DNA of 64,000 nt from Physcomitrium patens (lineage: Eukaryota; Streptophyta; Bryopsida; Funariales; Funariaceae), in contig NC_037255.1 in the NCBI RefSeq assembly GCF_000002425.4, positions 5,355,602 through 5,419,601 of the forward strand. The letters are read 5' to 3'. This document shows positions 1 through 14,179 of this stretch, in pieces. The translations under genes were made by a program, and so were the position numbers. Within the stretch, counting starts at the first letter, position 1. Each line of letters opens with the position of its first letter. The notes under the pieces were generated by a model. It ran no database searches and was not told where the DNA came from. It was given only the letters and a program-made list of their open reading frames with translations.

Positions 1-590
1 TATCAAAATATTGAATACATACTATTCAAAATCGCCTCACATAAGAAGTAATATCTTGTGGAGGACCTTATTTAATAATTGTCAAGGCTAAAAGAACTTG
101 TTATTGGCCAATTATGGGCCTATATGGATGAAGAAATGCTACTAGAAGTTGTTCCCATTTAGTGAATGCCTCCTCTACATGAGATCTATATCAAGAATAT
201 GCAAAATCTATCAAGGTTGTTGAAAACCATATTAAATAGTAGACATGATTGATTACTAAACTATTGATAAGCACTTCTACAAACCTTTTTACATGGACTG
301 GCGAGTTTTCATTAATAGATCCACTAAATCTTAGAAGGTTAGGTGGAATTGATGTCCCTTGTAATTCTAAACATACTACAATTGGTAATCCCTTAAGTAA
401 CATCATTGGGTCGATTTGGGTATTAATTTGGAAGTTATATTTATTTTTATTGGCTACATTAATTTGGAAGTTATATTTATTTTCATTGGCCTTTTGAATT
501 AGAAATGATAAATGCTTTACTTGAAGCTTTGAAGGATGTCCTCTACTTTGCTCGATTCCAATAGAAGCTTGTGACATCTTATCACAAAGT
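1..590 (-). mobile_element. Ty3/gypsy gag relic
   Basis: Read on the minus strand, this stretch resembles a retrotransposon gag domain: a segment like 'PPNLLRFSGSINENSP' is followed by residues resembling the usual gag core with aromatic and leucine-rich motifs. The similarity fades toward the window edge, so the element probably continues to the left. No LTR or target duplication could be placed. It is a broken fossil with many breaks. The family call is Ty3/gypsy by general resemblance; lineage unresolved. Confidence 0.45.
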
Positions 591-2680
591 TCCTTTAATA
601 CGTGGATTTTTAAAACTATAGATTGAATATATGATCTAGATTATAAAACATGTCCAAATCGCAAATACGGCCAATAGAAGGAGGTTAAACTATCTTGGAT
701 TTAATTCTAGTTGGCATACAACTAAGTATATGACTCTTCAATGACTCCTTTAAGATAAAAGACTTAATAGGCAATTAAAAATAAAATAAGTAGACTTTAA
801 ATTATTTTTATTTTATTTTGTGAAATAACATAAAATCCTTTCTCTCCTTACCTATTTGTGAAGCATGTGGTTTACTTATATACTAAGATGAAATCTCATG
901 CCAATCTCAAATTAGTGGTCTCACCCAATAATTAAACCTTTTTCACAAGTAACGTACGAGGTCCAATTAAATACCATGTTAAGATCTCATGTCGATCTTA
1001 ATATGGTAGAGTCACCCATTAGTTGGCCTTGATTTATAATTTCGAGATTGAAAAATGAAGCCAAAAAAAATACAAGTAATTTAAAATTTTATCATGTGGA
1101 TACCACAAAAATCAAATAGATAGAAAAAGAGCAATCTGTAAGGCAACATGTTTCTTTTAACTTTGTCTCATGGAGGTCATTATGTTCCACAAGTACATGC
1201 TCAATAACAAAAAGAAGTTATGCCGACCATTAGTCCAACTTCACTTTCTATAAAACATCTAGAAATTAAAAGCACCTATCACAAACACAAATAGGTTCTC
1301 TTAACAAAAGATAGATTGGAGAATTTTCTGGTGTATGTAATTAAATATTTTAGTATTCAATTATACTATAAGGTGATAGAAGGGTTAACGTATTATCTTT
1401 AGGATAACAAGTCCTACTATGCTCTTTCCTAAGTGTACCTAAACTTGAAATAAAAATGAAGAGCTAAGGTTTGAAACCTATCTAATTTTGCCAAGCCATG
1501 CTTCTACTTTGCATCTCTAAAATTTCAAATAAAATTAAAGAGCTCAAGTTTAGAATCCACCTAATTTTGCCAAACCATACTCCTTTTTTTTAACCCCTAA
1601 TTTGTGTTAGGAAAATAAAATTCAAATTAAATAATTTTTGTTAAAAAATATACTCACCTTGGATTATGATTTAAACTGTTGGTCTTCTCTTTTCTTCTTT
1701 TCTTCTTTTTTCTTACTTATTCTAAATTCCTTCTATTTAATTCTTCTACTTATTTCTTTTTCTTAATTTTTCTTTTTCTTTTGATGAAGAATTTTCTTTA
1801 ATTCTTTCTAAGCTCCTTCTACACTATTCTTGTGAATAGAAGGGATATGAGGGATGGAGGGAATGATTAAATCTCCCTACTACTAGAGAAAGGCCCTCCA
1901 TTGGAAATATACAATGATGTAAAGAGATGGTACGAGGGATAGAAAGAGTGATTAAATTCCCTACTACTAGAGAAAGGTCCTCAACTGGAAAATTTACAAG
2001 GAGGGGGAGTGATGAAACCTTGAAGACAAGCTCCAACCTTGATGCTTTGGAAGTGACAACCAATCTAAAGAAAACCACCAAATAATGCTAACACTAACAC
2101 CAAAGTAATCCAACATTACTTAAGGATAGAAATAACAATGTTGCATAAAAAATAGTTTAATGAATAACTAAAAATATATTAGACTTAAGTCAATACATAA
2201 AACTTATAATGCATCTAATAAAAAGAAAAATAATATCAATAAATAAAAATAATGGTAAAAATTGAAAAAAAAAGTAAAGATAAAAGGTAAGTAAATTAAT
2301 TAATTAATTAATTATAAATAAATAAATAAATAATAAAAAATAAAAAATGAAATCAAAGAAGGTTAAATAAAATAAAAGCAAAATTAAGAGTGAAAATAAA
2401 ATTTAAAAGTAAAAATAAATTTTCAATTGATTTTAATTTTTATTAATTAAATAATTTATTTATTTAAATGATATTATTATTATTTATTATAAATATTTTA
2501 TTTTATTATATTTTATTTTTAATTCTCTTATTTATTTATTTATTTATTTTCTATTTTTCTTTATTATTATTATTATGATTATAATTTAATATATTTGAGA
2601 GAATTTAAAAAAAAAAAATTAAAAGCATAACAAAAAATCAACAATGTAAATGATTGAAAGATATAAATCACTAACCTCAA
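591..2680. other. AT-rich DNA, no gene seen
   Basis: No convincing coding region. It holds low-complexity A/T tracts (about 2100-2640), a weakly duplicated segment near 890-1020 (two 'atctcatg.cgatct'-type stretches) and the tandem duplication listed separately. It may include leader or LTR sequence of the gag relic to its left, but no boundaries could be drawn. Confidence 0.5.
1841..1998. repeat. two-copy tandem duplication, about 85-90 bp period
   Basis: Two adjacent related units share 'ccctactactagagaaagg' and the flanking 'gaggga.....gattaaat' context. The copies are diverged, mainly at single bases, so the duplication is not recent. Confidence 0.6.
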
Positions 2681-5030
2681 TTGTATTTATTCAAGGCAGC
2701 AACCTCTCTCCTTTCCAGAAATCGCCACACATTCAATACTGATTCAAGACCATTGAATTTTGCACCACTAAAAACTCAAATTTGAGGTGCTTGTACCCAG
2801 AAATTTTCACTATAAAATACTTATCCGGTACTTAGAAATGCCTTGTCAAAGACAGGGTACACAAAACTGCCAAGGCCGTGAACCCACTTGTGTTCGAAAA
2901 TTCACCAAAAAATTCGTTATAGCTCCAAATTGATCGTATAATATCTTTTTAGAAAGCTAACAGCAAGATACATACACTACCAAAGTTTCAACTTTAACTA
3001 TCAAACACCCAAAAACTGATTGACAAAAATCCGAGAGCAAATCAACATTCTAATCAACAACAAAACTTTTAACTATCATTTGATTTTCAAAAATTTGAGG
3101 GCCTTATCTAAATCAATAAAGAGAGAGGTATAAAACTTAAAAATAATGAAGACTAAGTTGCAATGCTCACACATTAAGTCCAAGCAAGATCATTCACCAC
3201 AAGCTAACTTCACATTCTCACACACCATTAAAGGCACCATCTCTCAACAAACGCACCATTTGTGTGAGGGTAAATTTCCCCTTCACCCCAAATTACAAGA
3301 TGGCCTCAATTAAGAGTTGCTTGTAATTGGTAGTGAAAAGTAGAAGTAGCAATAAACAAGAACAAAAGAAAGACATCACCAAACAAGTGAAACAAGTATA
3401 ATCAAGCAATTATACACTACAAAACTAGTCACAGTCTGTTCACTAGATTTTTATCTAGTAAAAAGTAAAAAGTAAAAATTATATTTTTAGATATATAATT
3501 TTTTGTCTTTCCAATGACATGAAAATCATATAATTCCAAGTTACTATGAGTAAGTTATGATAGATTAAAGATAGAATGTAAATAATAGAAAAGTTAAGTG
3601 AATAATTTTTACCTCAAGGATAACTTGCTTAAGAAATTAGGAGTTCGAACCTCACCAAGGCTCACAAGTAGTGTACATTGGTCTTCTAAAGAGGCCTTGA
3701 GGCCTTAGTCTTATCTTCCTATCTATACCCAAGGTGCTACAACCTATATGGAAATTGTGCACCTCTCTTCTTACAAGGACTACACTAGCTGCTGGTCCTC
3801 CTATTTTCTACTAGTAAAACTACTTTTTTTGCATTTTTGACTTCACCATGGTATTAAAAAAATACCTAATTAGCCTTAAAACTTTATATAGTTTTTAAAT
3901 CTTATTTTATTTCTTTATAGTAGCTTTCAAGGTAGTAAAATTTAATTTTACCAAGGTCTTAAAATTTTCTCTAAAATTCATAAAAAATCCTAAATAAATT
4001 CTAAATAAATTCTAAAAAATCTTATAATATTTTTTTAATACTATTATCCATAAAAGGCTATGTTTTTCTATTTTGGTGATTTTTTATAGTAATAAAATCA
4101 ATTTAAATCTACTAAAAATTCTATTTTTTATATATATAACTTAAAAGATCTGAAGTTCTTTTCTATGCTTCTTTTAACTATTAACTAATCATTGATAGGA
4201 TTTTTGTAAGTAATACATGTATCATGAATATATTCTAAGCCAATAATTACCTATATAAATAGGTAGAATTAAGTAGAAGTAGATAAAAATAAGTTAATTC
4301 TATAATATCTTCTATGAAAGCTTTCTAGAAGCTTAATAGACTCTGCTTTGACTTTATAGGTATCTTTAATTGACTTTTTGGGTTAAAAACGTGGTCAACA
4401 AGTTGGCCATGTACCACACATATTGTTAGCTTGAAGACCAAGCTAACTATGTGGTCCACACGTAGAAAAACTTGTCTTATAAGTCAAGGCATGTGTCCTA
4501 CAAAGTCAATACATATTGGAGGTCCTATAAAACATTGCTTGTAGCCCCTAGTTACATAGTTTATATAGGGACAAGAGTGAAGCCCTCTTTACTCTTGTCA
4601 ATTCTTTTTTTTCTTGTAGTCTAGTTTCAAGAGTCTCAAATTTTCTTGTCTTTTGGCAATAAGCCTTTCCAATTTCTTTCAATATACATACTTTCTTATT
4701 TCTATCTTGCCACTCTTTCTTTGACATGGATTTTATTGGTTTATGCATCATTTTTTAGTTCATGTCCTTAACAACATGTAGATATGAGGCTAATATAAAA
4801 ATTGGTTTCAATTACTAATCATTAATACTCAATAATGAATAAAAATTATTAAACCAACTAAGATAATTGCCTCTAAGTCTTACTAAGATTTCATTTTTGT
4901 AACTTTTCTTCTAATAAGACTTTTATACTTATAAATACTACTAAATTTTAATAACTATATAAATAGTCAAAAAGACTCTCTAATCTTAGTATTTATCTCA
5001 TTAAATGACTCAATACTATATTTTTAACCA
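2680..5030 (+). repeat. dispersed repeat R, copy 1
   Basis: An unclassified repeat recognised by comparison inside the window. Bases about 2690-3170 match about 8225-8760 in the same orientation (shared 'tagctccaaattga' and 'actgccaaggc'). Bases about 3230-4215 and 4780-4950 match the reverse complement of about 17050-18260 (shared 'aactaagataattgcctc' and 'aagatggcctcaatta'). A solo LTR (4220-4773) interrupts it. No coding domain was recognised, so it could be a large non-autonomous element or the LTR of an extinct family. Confidence 0.55.
4220..4773 (+). mobile_element. solo LTR, Ty3/gypsy A family
   Basis: A full LTR-length unit (554 bp) in the plus orientation, flanked by the 5-bp target duplication ACATG (4215-4219 and 4774-4778). 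It matches the gypsy LTRs at 18434, 19048, 29617, 41843, 58385 and 60651: the same GAAGCTTC-type motif early in the LTR, the same 'cctataaaacattgc' region and the same terminal 'catgtcctt'. No internal region adjoins it, so it is the product of LTR-LTR recombination. The R copy at 17.1-18.3 kb lacks the insertion. Confidence 0.88.
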
Positions 5031-5642
5031 ATCAATCAATTAAGATCCATTGATGGGACTCACAATGAGCTTGTTCTACAAGCTATTACACGGAGTTAAC
5101 TTATTCTATAAGTTACCAACATATGATTAATTTGTTGGCCAAGTTTCTAATCTATTAATATATATAAAGTCAAAACCACATCTATGAAGCTTTTAAGAAG
5201 CTTCTCTAGAAGACTTTATAAAATTAATCTATATTTACTTACTTCTACCTAATCATATAAATAACTATTGGGATAAATTTATATATTTATGACATGAAGA
5301 TCCTCAAGAATGAACTATTATTTTTTCAATAAATAGAAAGATATAATGTATTTAATATCATGATCTTAGAAAAAAAATCCTAATATTTGGTGATTTTATT
5401 AGATTTAAGAACAACTAATGATGGTATTAGAAACATTTTATTTGAAGGAAATTACAAAGATTAACATCGATTAAATATCAAGGTATACTTTTTGTATTAA
5501 AATAAGACATTATTGATGGTTGAAAAGACCTATCAATTACTTTCAAATAAAACAAAGAATAGATTATGTAGCAAATAGAATTCATTGCATCTTAAATTTT
5601 ATCAATATGTAAATTCCGCTTCTTGTGAAATTAGTTCTTGTG

Positions 5643-5709
<67 letters not shown>

Positions 5710-5985
5710 TCCAATAATTATATAGATAATATAAATAAGTAAAAATAAATAAAAGTTGATAAATTTGATAATATTTTGTAGAATAACTTCCTAGAAGCTT
5801 CATCAATGACAATCTTGTCACACCTTTTTAATTCTTAATCTTATTTGAAGACTATTAATCTTCTTTTTTTTTGACAATAATCATTTTAGTTTCAATCTTA
5901 TATTAATATTAAGTCAAATTTAATCTTATTAAGTGATATAAGAGTGTATTGAATTTTTTTTTGTTTGAATATCATATCCTTGATG
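5030..5985. mobile_element. worn fragments of the gypsy A family
   Basis: Three pieces lie together. About 5050-5300 resembles the first part of an A-family LTR in minus orientation. About 5290-5640 resembles, in plus orientation, the 3' internal end of the family, including the small extra reading frame ('FEGNYKD'-like text). From about 5637 to 5982 a plus-orientation LTR follows, with an (AT)n tract near its start and ending in 'catatccttga'. It is a heavily broken fossil; boundaries are approximate. Confidence 0.6.
5647..5705. repeat. (AT)n microsatellite
   Basis: About 58 bp of nearly pure AT dinucleotides just inside the start of a gypsy A-family LTR fragment. The same position is expanded in the LTR at 29617. 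Short 'peptides' of alternating I and Y predicted here are translations of the repeat. Confidence 0.95.
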
Positions 5986-8200
5986 TAGAGATATGTAAAG
6001 TACACTTATTGCAAAACTTATTCAACTCATAATCTACTAATAAAATTATTTTGAATAAGTTGTTTAAATTTACAATGTCATGAAGTTTTTGGTTGGTTTT
6101 TAAAAAGAACAAAGTTTCTTGTTGTAGAGATTTTTGTTACTTGTTTATCTCTTATTTAGTTCTATATTCTTCTTTGTATTAATTTTTATTAAGTTATCAA
6201 CTAAATCTTCACTTGTATCTAATTTGACCTATCTCATTTTGAACTCTTATAATTCAATGTAAATCAAATGAATAATTTGAGACCTTTTATAGTAGATCAT
6301 TTTTTTTTTCATATTCAAATTTTTAAAGTAATTGATTACTTAAATTATTTAAAATAAAAAAATTTAAGCTAATTTTTTTATTACTAATTTTTATTACAAT
6401 TCTACATCTAATTAAATTTTTGTACATATCTCGTAAATCAAATATTGTAATACCTTGAAACTTAATTGATGTATTCTTGACTTAAAAAAAATAATTATAT
6501 TATAATTTTCATAACCATTTCTTTTATAAACATCAAATTATGATCCCTCAATATTGCTACCTTTTACTTATATACTTATTAGACCTACTTTTTTTTAACT
6601 TTTTATTTTTCCTTGACCTGGTTAATTTTTTCACTCAAACTTTGTATACATATGGATTTACTTGTTTTTAAAAAGAAATCAAATTTTTGCAATAATCAAA
6701 GATTCCAATCAATTACAATAGATATTTTTACAAGGCTTAAGATTTGCCTTCTTTATTAACCAAAACAAAACATATAACAACCATAACAATCATATTTTTG
6801 TGCTTTTCTTCTCTCTCTTAAATTATCTTGATACTTCAAAAATATTACTAAGATATCTCTTTAATGAAAATCCACCATGTATAGTCTACTTTATTCTTAT
6901 CTTCAATCTCAAAAATATCACTAAGATGTCTCTTTAATGAAAATCCACCATGTATATTCTACTTTATTCTTATCTTCAATCTCAAAAATATCACTAAGAT
7001 GTCTCTTCAATGAGAATCCACCACATATAGTCTATTCTATTCTTATCTTCATCCTCTGGCCTTCCTAGTTATCAATCTTCTAATATTTTTAGTTTTCAAT
7101 CTTATTCTATTAATCAATCTAAAACAACAAAGAAATACATGAACTAAAACAATGAACCACTAACATCAATCTAATTGTTTACTAAAAGTAGCTACAATAT
7201 ACATAAATACCTATTTTTTAACCAATAAATAACCTACATCATGACAATGGATACTAATATGGCCTGATTTTTAATACCATATATTAAAATTCTTTTCAAA
7301 GATAGTAATAAATTTTAAAATATTTAATTATTACAAAAAGTTATCAGCTACAAGTGAATTGTATTTTTTTGGAAGGAAACACAATACAAATGTGTCAAAT
7401 ATAGACTACAAAGGATGTGGCCAGTATTCAAAAGAATTTTTATTAAAAGTCAAGAAAGCAGATGAGCTAATGTAATGTAGTCAAATATAGTCTTTTGAAG
7501 GATTGCCAAAGAATCTCTAAGGTGGAATACATTAAGGTTATAAATTGTATTAAAGGTAGGGAGGTTTAAAGAAAAACTAGTTTGTGAACTCAAGTAAACC
7601 TCTACTAGTTGGAAGTTTGTTTTAGTTTATAAAAAGTGACTTGATTAGGTGAATTTAAATGTAAGGCCATTATTCAAATTATAATCCAATCATTAGTTGT
7701 TATTGTTAAAACACCAAGTTATTAATCAAATCTTCCAGTCATTATTCCCATTCATAATGATAATTCACTCATTAAACTTCATGCAAAATAATCCCTTCTT
7801 TTAATTCTAATTATATAATTTAGTTTTAAATATTTTTTTTTCTTTTCTATTAGGTTTTTTGATTTTTTTTATTTGATTTTTTATTTGATTTATTATTATT
7901 ATTATTATTTTAAATATATAAATTATTACTTCTTAAATAATTAGTGGTAAGAATAATTAATTAATTTATTATTATTAATCCATAGTAAAGATAAAATCTT
8001 AAGTAAAAATTAAAAGTTTAAGTTTTAACAAATTAAAAATAAAAAATAAAATTACCAATTAAGTAAAAAATTAAAAGTAAAAATTAAAAAATAAAAGTAA
8101 TAAGTAATAATTAAAAGTTAAAGTTCAAATTTTACATATGGAAGTTACAAGTTACTGTAAAAATAAATGAGAAAAAAAAAACTAAGAGGGATGAAGAGAA
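5986..8200. other. AT-rich DNA, no gene seen
   Basis: No recognisable protein on either strand. Poly-A and poly-T tracts are frequent, with AAT/ATT-rich low complexity about 7800-8180. Apart from the 73-bp tandem repeat (6825-7044), nothing could be assigned. Confidence 0.5.
6825..7044. repeat. 3 x 73 bp tandem repeat
   Basis: Three head-to-tail units (about 6825-6898, 6899-6971, 6972-7044), each with 'cactaagatgtctctt' or a close variant, then 'aatccacca' and 'ctttattctt'. Units 1 and 2 differ mainly near their start; unit 3 has a few transitions. No coding potential was seen. Confidence 0.9.
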
Positions 8201-8204
8201 GGCT

Positions 8205-8978
8205 CCTTGATAACGACCAAGAATTTAGGGCAGCAACTCCCTTCTACTCCAAAATTTGCCAACCATTCGTATCAGCTTTAACTCTGATGATTTTTGCTTG
8301 GTTGAAAACCTAACTTGAAGACGCTCCTGCTCGAAGAAACTGTGTGGCAATCCAATACTTGAGGCATGCGCAATGCTCCTTCAAAGTTGAATAACGGAGA
8401 CTACGATGGCAGCTTACCACCCTTCATTCCAAAATGCACCAAAAATTTGGATCTGTTTCAAATGTAATCAAACTTGTGCCATTGGAAGCTAAACTTGTAT
8501 GTGCTTTTATTCTTAAAATTTCAGAATGTTTTAAGTAAACAGCACTGAGAAATGTCTTTTCAAAGACTTGTGACCCAAACTGCCAAGGCAGCCGACCCCC
8601 TCGCACTCAAAAATTCACAAAAAAATTGTTTTAGCTCCAAATTGAGCAAGCCTAAGCTCGTTGAAAAGCTGACAGTTAGAGGTATGTGGTTAAAAAAAAA
8701 TTCACTACAAAATTAAAAGGAACAAAGACTGATTGGGAAAAATCCGAGGCCCTTCAAACCCACTTAACTATTGATGTATTTGGAAACCACTAATTCTAAG
8801 GGAGTGCCTTCTAAACCACAATAAGCACCATCCACAACACAAAATCAATAATCACACATTCACAAGGTGCATAATGAGCATTAGGATCCAAAATGAAATT
8901 GGAATTAGGGTTTTAGATCAAGATTTGACAAGGCTTCGACCTTCATCAAAAAAAAGAGAAAGAGAGAGCTTAGAAAAC
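8205..8978 (+). repeat. dispersed repeat R, copy 2 (left part)
   Basis: Resembles R copy 1 (about 2690-3170) in the same orientation, including the 'gaaatgtctt..caaagac', 'actgccaaggc' and 'tagctccaaattgagc' blocks. It is cut by the copia element inserted at 8979; the sequence right of that element (from 15169) has weaker similarity to the continuation of R. No open frame of note. Confidence 0.5.
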
Positions 8979-9311
8979 TGTTGAGGATGTTTAGAAAGAC
9001 ACAAGAGTAATAGTAAGTGATACACACACAAGAGTAGTAGTAAGTCATACACACACAAGGGTTTCTAAGGAGAGAGAGCTTCACACACACAAAAATCTAT
9101 TGATCTGGTTGTGTCTTGTACACAAGAAGAGAGAAGATAAGAGGATGAATAGTACTTCTCCACTAGACTCTAAATACTATAGCTATAGTAATTATTATAG
9201 TCTACAGTAAATATTATGGAGAGCGCCAACTACATTTAATGATCTCAAAACTCCTCCTCGCTCATCATAATATTTACATAATATAAAATTTATATAGATT
9301 TATAATCTATA
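8979..9311 (-). mobile_element. 3' LTR of copia 1
   Basis: 333 bp, matching 14723-15163 apart from four fewer units of a 27-bp internal repeat. The right edge is set by divergence from the other LTR after 'ataatctata' and by the AAAAC target duplication. An A-rich purine tract (minus strand) adjoins it on the internal side. Confidence 0.85.
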
Positions 9312-12300
9312 CTTTTTTGTGATCTTGTAAGATCAAGAATTGTTGCTTCATTAAAATCTTATCTAGGAAAACCTTATTTTATTTAAGGACAAAACCATAG
9401 ATGAAGGAAAAAGAGTACAACATCATTTTCTTTAATTATTTAAAGAGCTTATTAATTTTCTTATTCAAGAAAAGCAAGTCGCCGCATACCAATGCCATAA
9501 ATAAGTCGACGATGATTGCTTAATGGGAGAGCTTTGGTGAAGAGATCAACAAGGTTATTTGTAGATTCAATTTTCTTAATTATAAGTGCTTTATCAGTAA
9601 TCAAGTCATGAGTATAACTAAAATACTTTGGAACAATATGCTTTGTCCTGTCGCCTTTAATGAAACCAACTTGCATCTGTGCAATACAAGCACTATTATC
9701 TTCATGCAAGATAGTTGGAGAATCATCATATGAAAATCCACAGGTTTTTTGAATGAATTTATCAATTGATTGCAACCAAATACATTCTCGGGATGCTTCA
9801 TGTAAGGCAATAATTTCTGCATGGTTAGATGAAGTTGCAGTTATTATTTGTTTCACTGATTTTCATAATATTGCAGCTCCATGTCTTAAAAATACATATC
9901 CTATTTGAGATTTAGCTGTTGCAATATCAGATTTATATCCTGCATTATAATATTCAACCAATTTTGGATCTGCAAATTTTGTGTAATATAATCCCAAGTC
10001 TTCAGTATTTTTTAAATAACGTAATAAATGTTTGATGTCATTCCAATGTTGTAGTATTGGACGTGCACTATATCTTGCAAGAACACTAACTACAAATGTA
10101 ATATCTGGTCTTGTAGATGTAGCTAAATACAAAAGTGCTCCAACCGCTGCGAGGTATGGATATTGGTCTCCCAATATTTCCTTCTCCTCCTCGCATGGAC
10201 GGTATGGATCATGACCATCACAACCATGTCCAACCATTGGTGTAGACAATGGATAAGCATCATTCATATTAAATCTTTGTAAAATTCGTCAAATATACGT
10301 TAGTTAGTAGAAAAAAATGCTACCATCTGTATGATGCATAATCTGAAGACCAATACAAAAAGTTGTTTTTCCTAACATTTTCATTTCAAATTCACATATA
10401 AGTAGGTCTGTAGTGATAACACATGCAGATGTAGTGCCCACTAGGTTAAGATCATCAACATATACAGCGATGATCACAAAACCAATTTTATCTCGTTTGA
10501 TAAACAAACAAGGTATTAGTAGATCACTTATAAAATTATTTTTTAATTAAATAATCTCGAAGACATTGATATCACATTCATCCGGATTGTTTTAAACCAT
10601 ACAAGGCCTTACATAATTTAATACCATGATATTTTCCTGGAGCGGGTTGATTTGGAGTTCTTGTTTCTAAGTCAGGTGGAACTTTCATATAAATATTTGC
10701 ATCAAGAGAACCATATAGATATGCAATAACTACATCCATCAGATGCATCTCAAGGGTGGCATGAACTGTCATTCCAATAATATATCGAAATGTAATTGAA
10801 TCCATGATTGGAAAATATGTGGATTCATAATCAATGCCAAATCATTGAGAAAATCCTTGAGCAACAAGACGAGCTTTATAGTAGATTATTTGGCCCTGAG
10901 CATCTCGCTTGCATATTAATATCATTTTATATCCCACAGGGCGAGATGTAAGAGTGTCTACAATTGGACCAAAGACTTTCCTCTTACGTAAAGAGGCATA
11001 CTCTTACGCAAAGAGGCATACTCTTCCTCAATAGCAATTTTCTATTTTGACCAATCAGAGCGACGCATCGCCTCTTCGATGGTTTGAGATTCAGGATCGT
11101 CTTCCTCGCAAGAAAGGGCTTCTATAATCATATATGCAAATGATTCATCTATCGTAATAGATGGTCTGTTCCAAATATCATCTGTAGCATAATACAGAAT
11201 AGAGAATTCTTTACTCAACTTGTTCTTATTCCTTCTAGTTCCAAGATTATTTTTCATAGGAATTGAAGATACATTATGCATGGATATATCATCATGAATT
11301 GGTAGTCCTGTAAGATGAGTGGCAATTTCTTGAGAAATAATATCAGGATTAGTTAATTTTATAGCTTTCTTCTTATGTGGTTGCTTATCTAGTCCACGAG
11401 TTCTTTTAGTTGTTGTTGTTATAACTTGAGGTATTGTAGTCAATGGCACTGCAATCTGAGCAGGTGCATTTTGAGCCTCATTAATAGGAACTCTTGTAAT
11501 TCTAGGTGCATCATTGAAGCCATCAGGTGTTTCATCCATGATTTGTTTTAAATATAAAATCTTAGCAACTTTAGTTTCTGCCAAAGATGTCCTAGGATCG
11601 GGATTCATTGTAAATATTTCTGGTGCTTCAAATATGAGTACTTTATTTCTTTGTTGATTGGATACTCTTCCTTGAAGAGATGGGAATACAGTTTCTTCAA
11701 AACGGCAATTTTGCAGATGTGCACGTAATAATGTGCCAATTGATGGATCAACAATACGAATAATGCTTGGTGAATAAAAACCAACATATATGCCTTCTTG
11801 TCGATGAGCTCCAATGGTACGTCGTTGAGGTTCTAGTACTGGAATCCAAGCACGGCAACCAAATACTCGTAAGTGTAATATATTTGGAATACAACCCGAA
11901 ATAAGCTCATGTGGTGAAACAGTTTCAAGAGAAGAAGGGCGGAGGCATATTAATGCTGCAGCATGTAAAACTACATGACCCCACATAGATGTAGGTAGAT
12001 TTGCGTGAAGCAGGAGTGGCCGCGTAATGAGTTGTATATGCTTTATAAATGACTCTGCAAATCCATTTTGAGCATATTCATATGGAACACAATATGTCAA
12101 TTCGATTCCTGTTGCAGTACAATAGTCTTCAAAAGACTTTGATGCAAATTCTTTTGCATTATTCATACGCAATGTTTTTATAGGATAATCAAAAAAATGT
12201 GCCCAAAAGTGAATAAGCATAGATATAAGATTGGCAAACACCATGTTTCGAGTTGATAATAATGAAACATGTGATTGTTTACCTGATGCATCAACAAGGA

Positions 12301-14101
12301 CCAAAAAATAACGAAATGGTCCTGATGTTGGATTAATAGGACCACAAATATCACCATGCAATCTTTCAAGTATTGGTGGTAATTCTTGTGGAAGTTTCCA
12401 AATTGAAGGCCAAATAATCATTTTACCTTACACACATGCACGACATAATTCCATAGAGTCTACATCTGCAGGCTTTAAATTGTGCCCAGTTATACATGGA
12501 ATGATCTTTCTAAATAATGTGGATCTTGGATGTCCCAATCGTCTATGCCAGAGAGAAACACGACTCTCTGAGATAGATGATGCAAAATTAAATATAATGG
12601 GAGGCCGAATCACAATTCGATATAAACCATTTTCTATAGCAAAAGCTTTTTCAACAACTTTATGTTTCTTCGCAAGAACCAAAACTTCTTTTCTATTTAA
12701 AGTGGCGGTCAAGAGATGATAACCATTAATATGCAAATCTCGGTAGCTGATCAGACTCCGAAGTGCTGAGGGTGTAAACATCGCATGTTTATATTTTATG
12801 ATGAAATCCGTAGGTAATTTTACCATCGCTATGCCCTCTTAGAAACAAAACGCATTTGCTCCAGCCATAGTCATCATATTTTTAGTTTGCCAAGTTGAAG
12901 ATTTTTCAATAAAAAATCATCTATCTTACAAGATAGTATGTGTTGTTGCAGAATCAATGAGCGCATCATTTGATTCATCATTAGAGGTTCTATCAGTCAT
13001 ATAAGCCTCTAAGTCATCAACACCAATTGAATCCATGGATGCATCCATGGTATGAACTTCACGAGCCTCAGCTCGTAATTTCTTATTTTTTTAGAATATT
13101 TTAATAAAATATTCTGAAGTACAACACCCATATGCTAAATATCCAATCATTCCACACTTATGGCAAGAACGCATCTCTAATTTTTGTTTTCTACTATAAT
13201 TAATAGTAGAATGTTTATTCTTTCCATATGGATAGAAATGGTCTTGACTATTACTACCTTGATACTTATGAGCACGTTTTCCATGTTTATATAATTTCTT
13301 CTTAGACTTTGAAATATTAAGTGCATGAGATTCAAGAACTGTATTTTCAATATGACAAGCTTCCACATTACGCAAGAGTAGCTCATTTTGCTTCTCCACA
13401 AGAAGTAGATAGGACATGAGATCAGAATGACTCTAAAATTTCATGTTCTTGTATTGTTGTGCAAGCAGAGCAGATGTAGGAGGAAATGTAGAGAGAGTTT
13501 TCTCAATCATTTCTTCTTCAGAAATGCTTTGTCCACATAATCGTAATTGTGAGACAATACTATACATTTCACTATTGAAAGCATTTAAATTTGGAAAATC
13601 CAAGACACGTAAATGTGTCCAATTATGACGTGCACCTGGAAGAAAAATGGTCTTTTGATGATCAAACCTAGATTTAAGATTCTTTCAAAGTTCTGCAGGG
13701 TCTTCCATTTCCAAATATTGATGTTGTAATGCGGGTATAAGATGACGACGAAGGAGAAGAAGTGCTTTCCAACGAATAGCAGGAGATATAGAAATACTTG
13801 TTGTAGGAGATTCTTCAAACATAATGGCATCCGAGAGTTGTTTTGCAAATAAATTTGCTTTTGCCATTTTTGCCCATAATAGATAATTGTTTCCATCCAT
13901 AGTCAATGGTGGAAATAAAAGAGCTTGAAAATGTTGGGATGCACTGGTAATAGTAAGAACCATAGTAGAAGTAGTTGAAGATGTTGAAGCACTCATTATA
14001 AAAAAATCTGTAAAGAAAATATAAGATCAAGTAGAAAAGTTGAGTAAAACGTACCTTAAAATATAAAGTCAAATAAAATGATAAACTTGAACTTGAAAAA
14101 A

Positions 14102-14104
<3 letters not shown>

Positions 14105-14149
<45 letters not shown>
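14105..14149. repeat. (AT)n microsatellite in copia 1 leader
   Basis: About 45 bp of AT dinucleotides between gag and the GC-rich leader block. Confidence 0.95.
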
Positions 14150-14179
14150 TAAGGAAAAAGAATTGTAGATTAAGGCAGC

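Noticed and set aside
3635-3660. RNA polymerase III B box (gttcgaacc) in repeat R
   Set aside because: The motif is not preserved in R copy 3 and no A box or tRNA-like fold accompanies it.
5582-5821. Membrane-like small protein rich in I and Y
   Set aside because: Created by the (AT)n microsatellite.
8979-9250. Copia 1 LTR ending at a TGTTGAG...CTCAACA pair, implying a tandem second copy at 15103-15163
   Set aside because: The similarity between the two ends continues about 61 bp further, and only the longer LTR gives a matching target duplication (AAAAC) on both sides.
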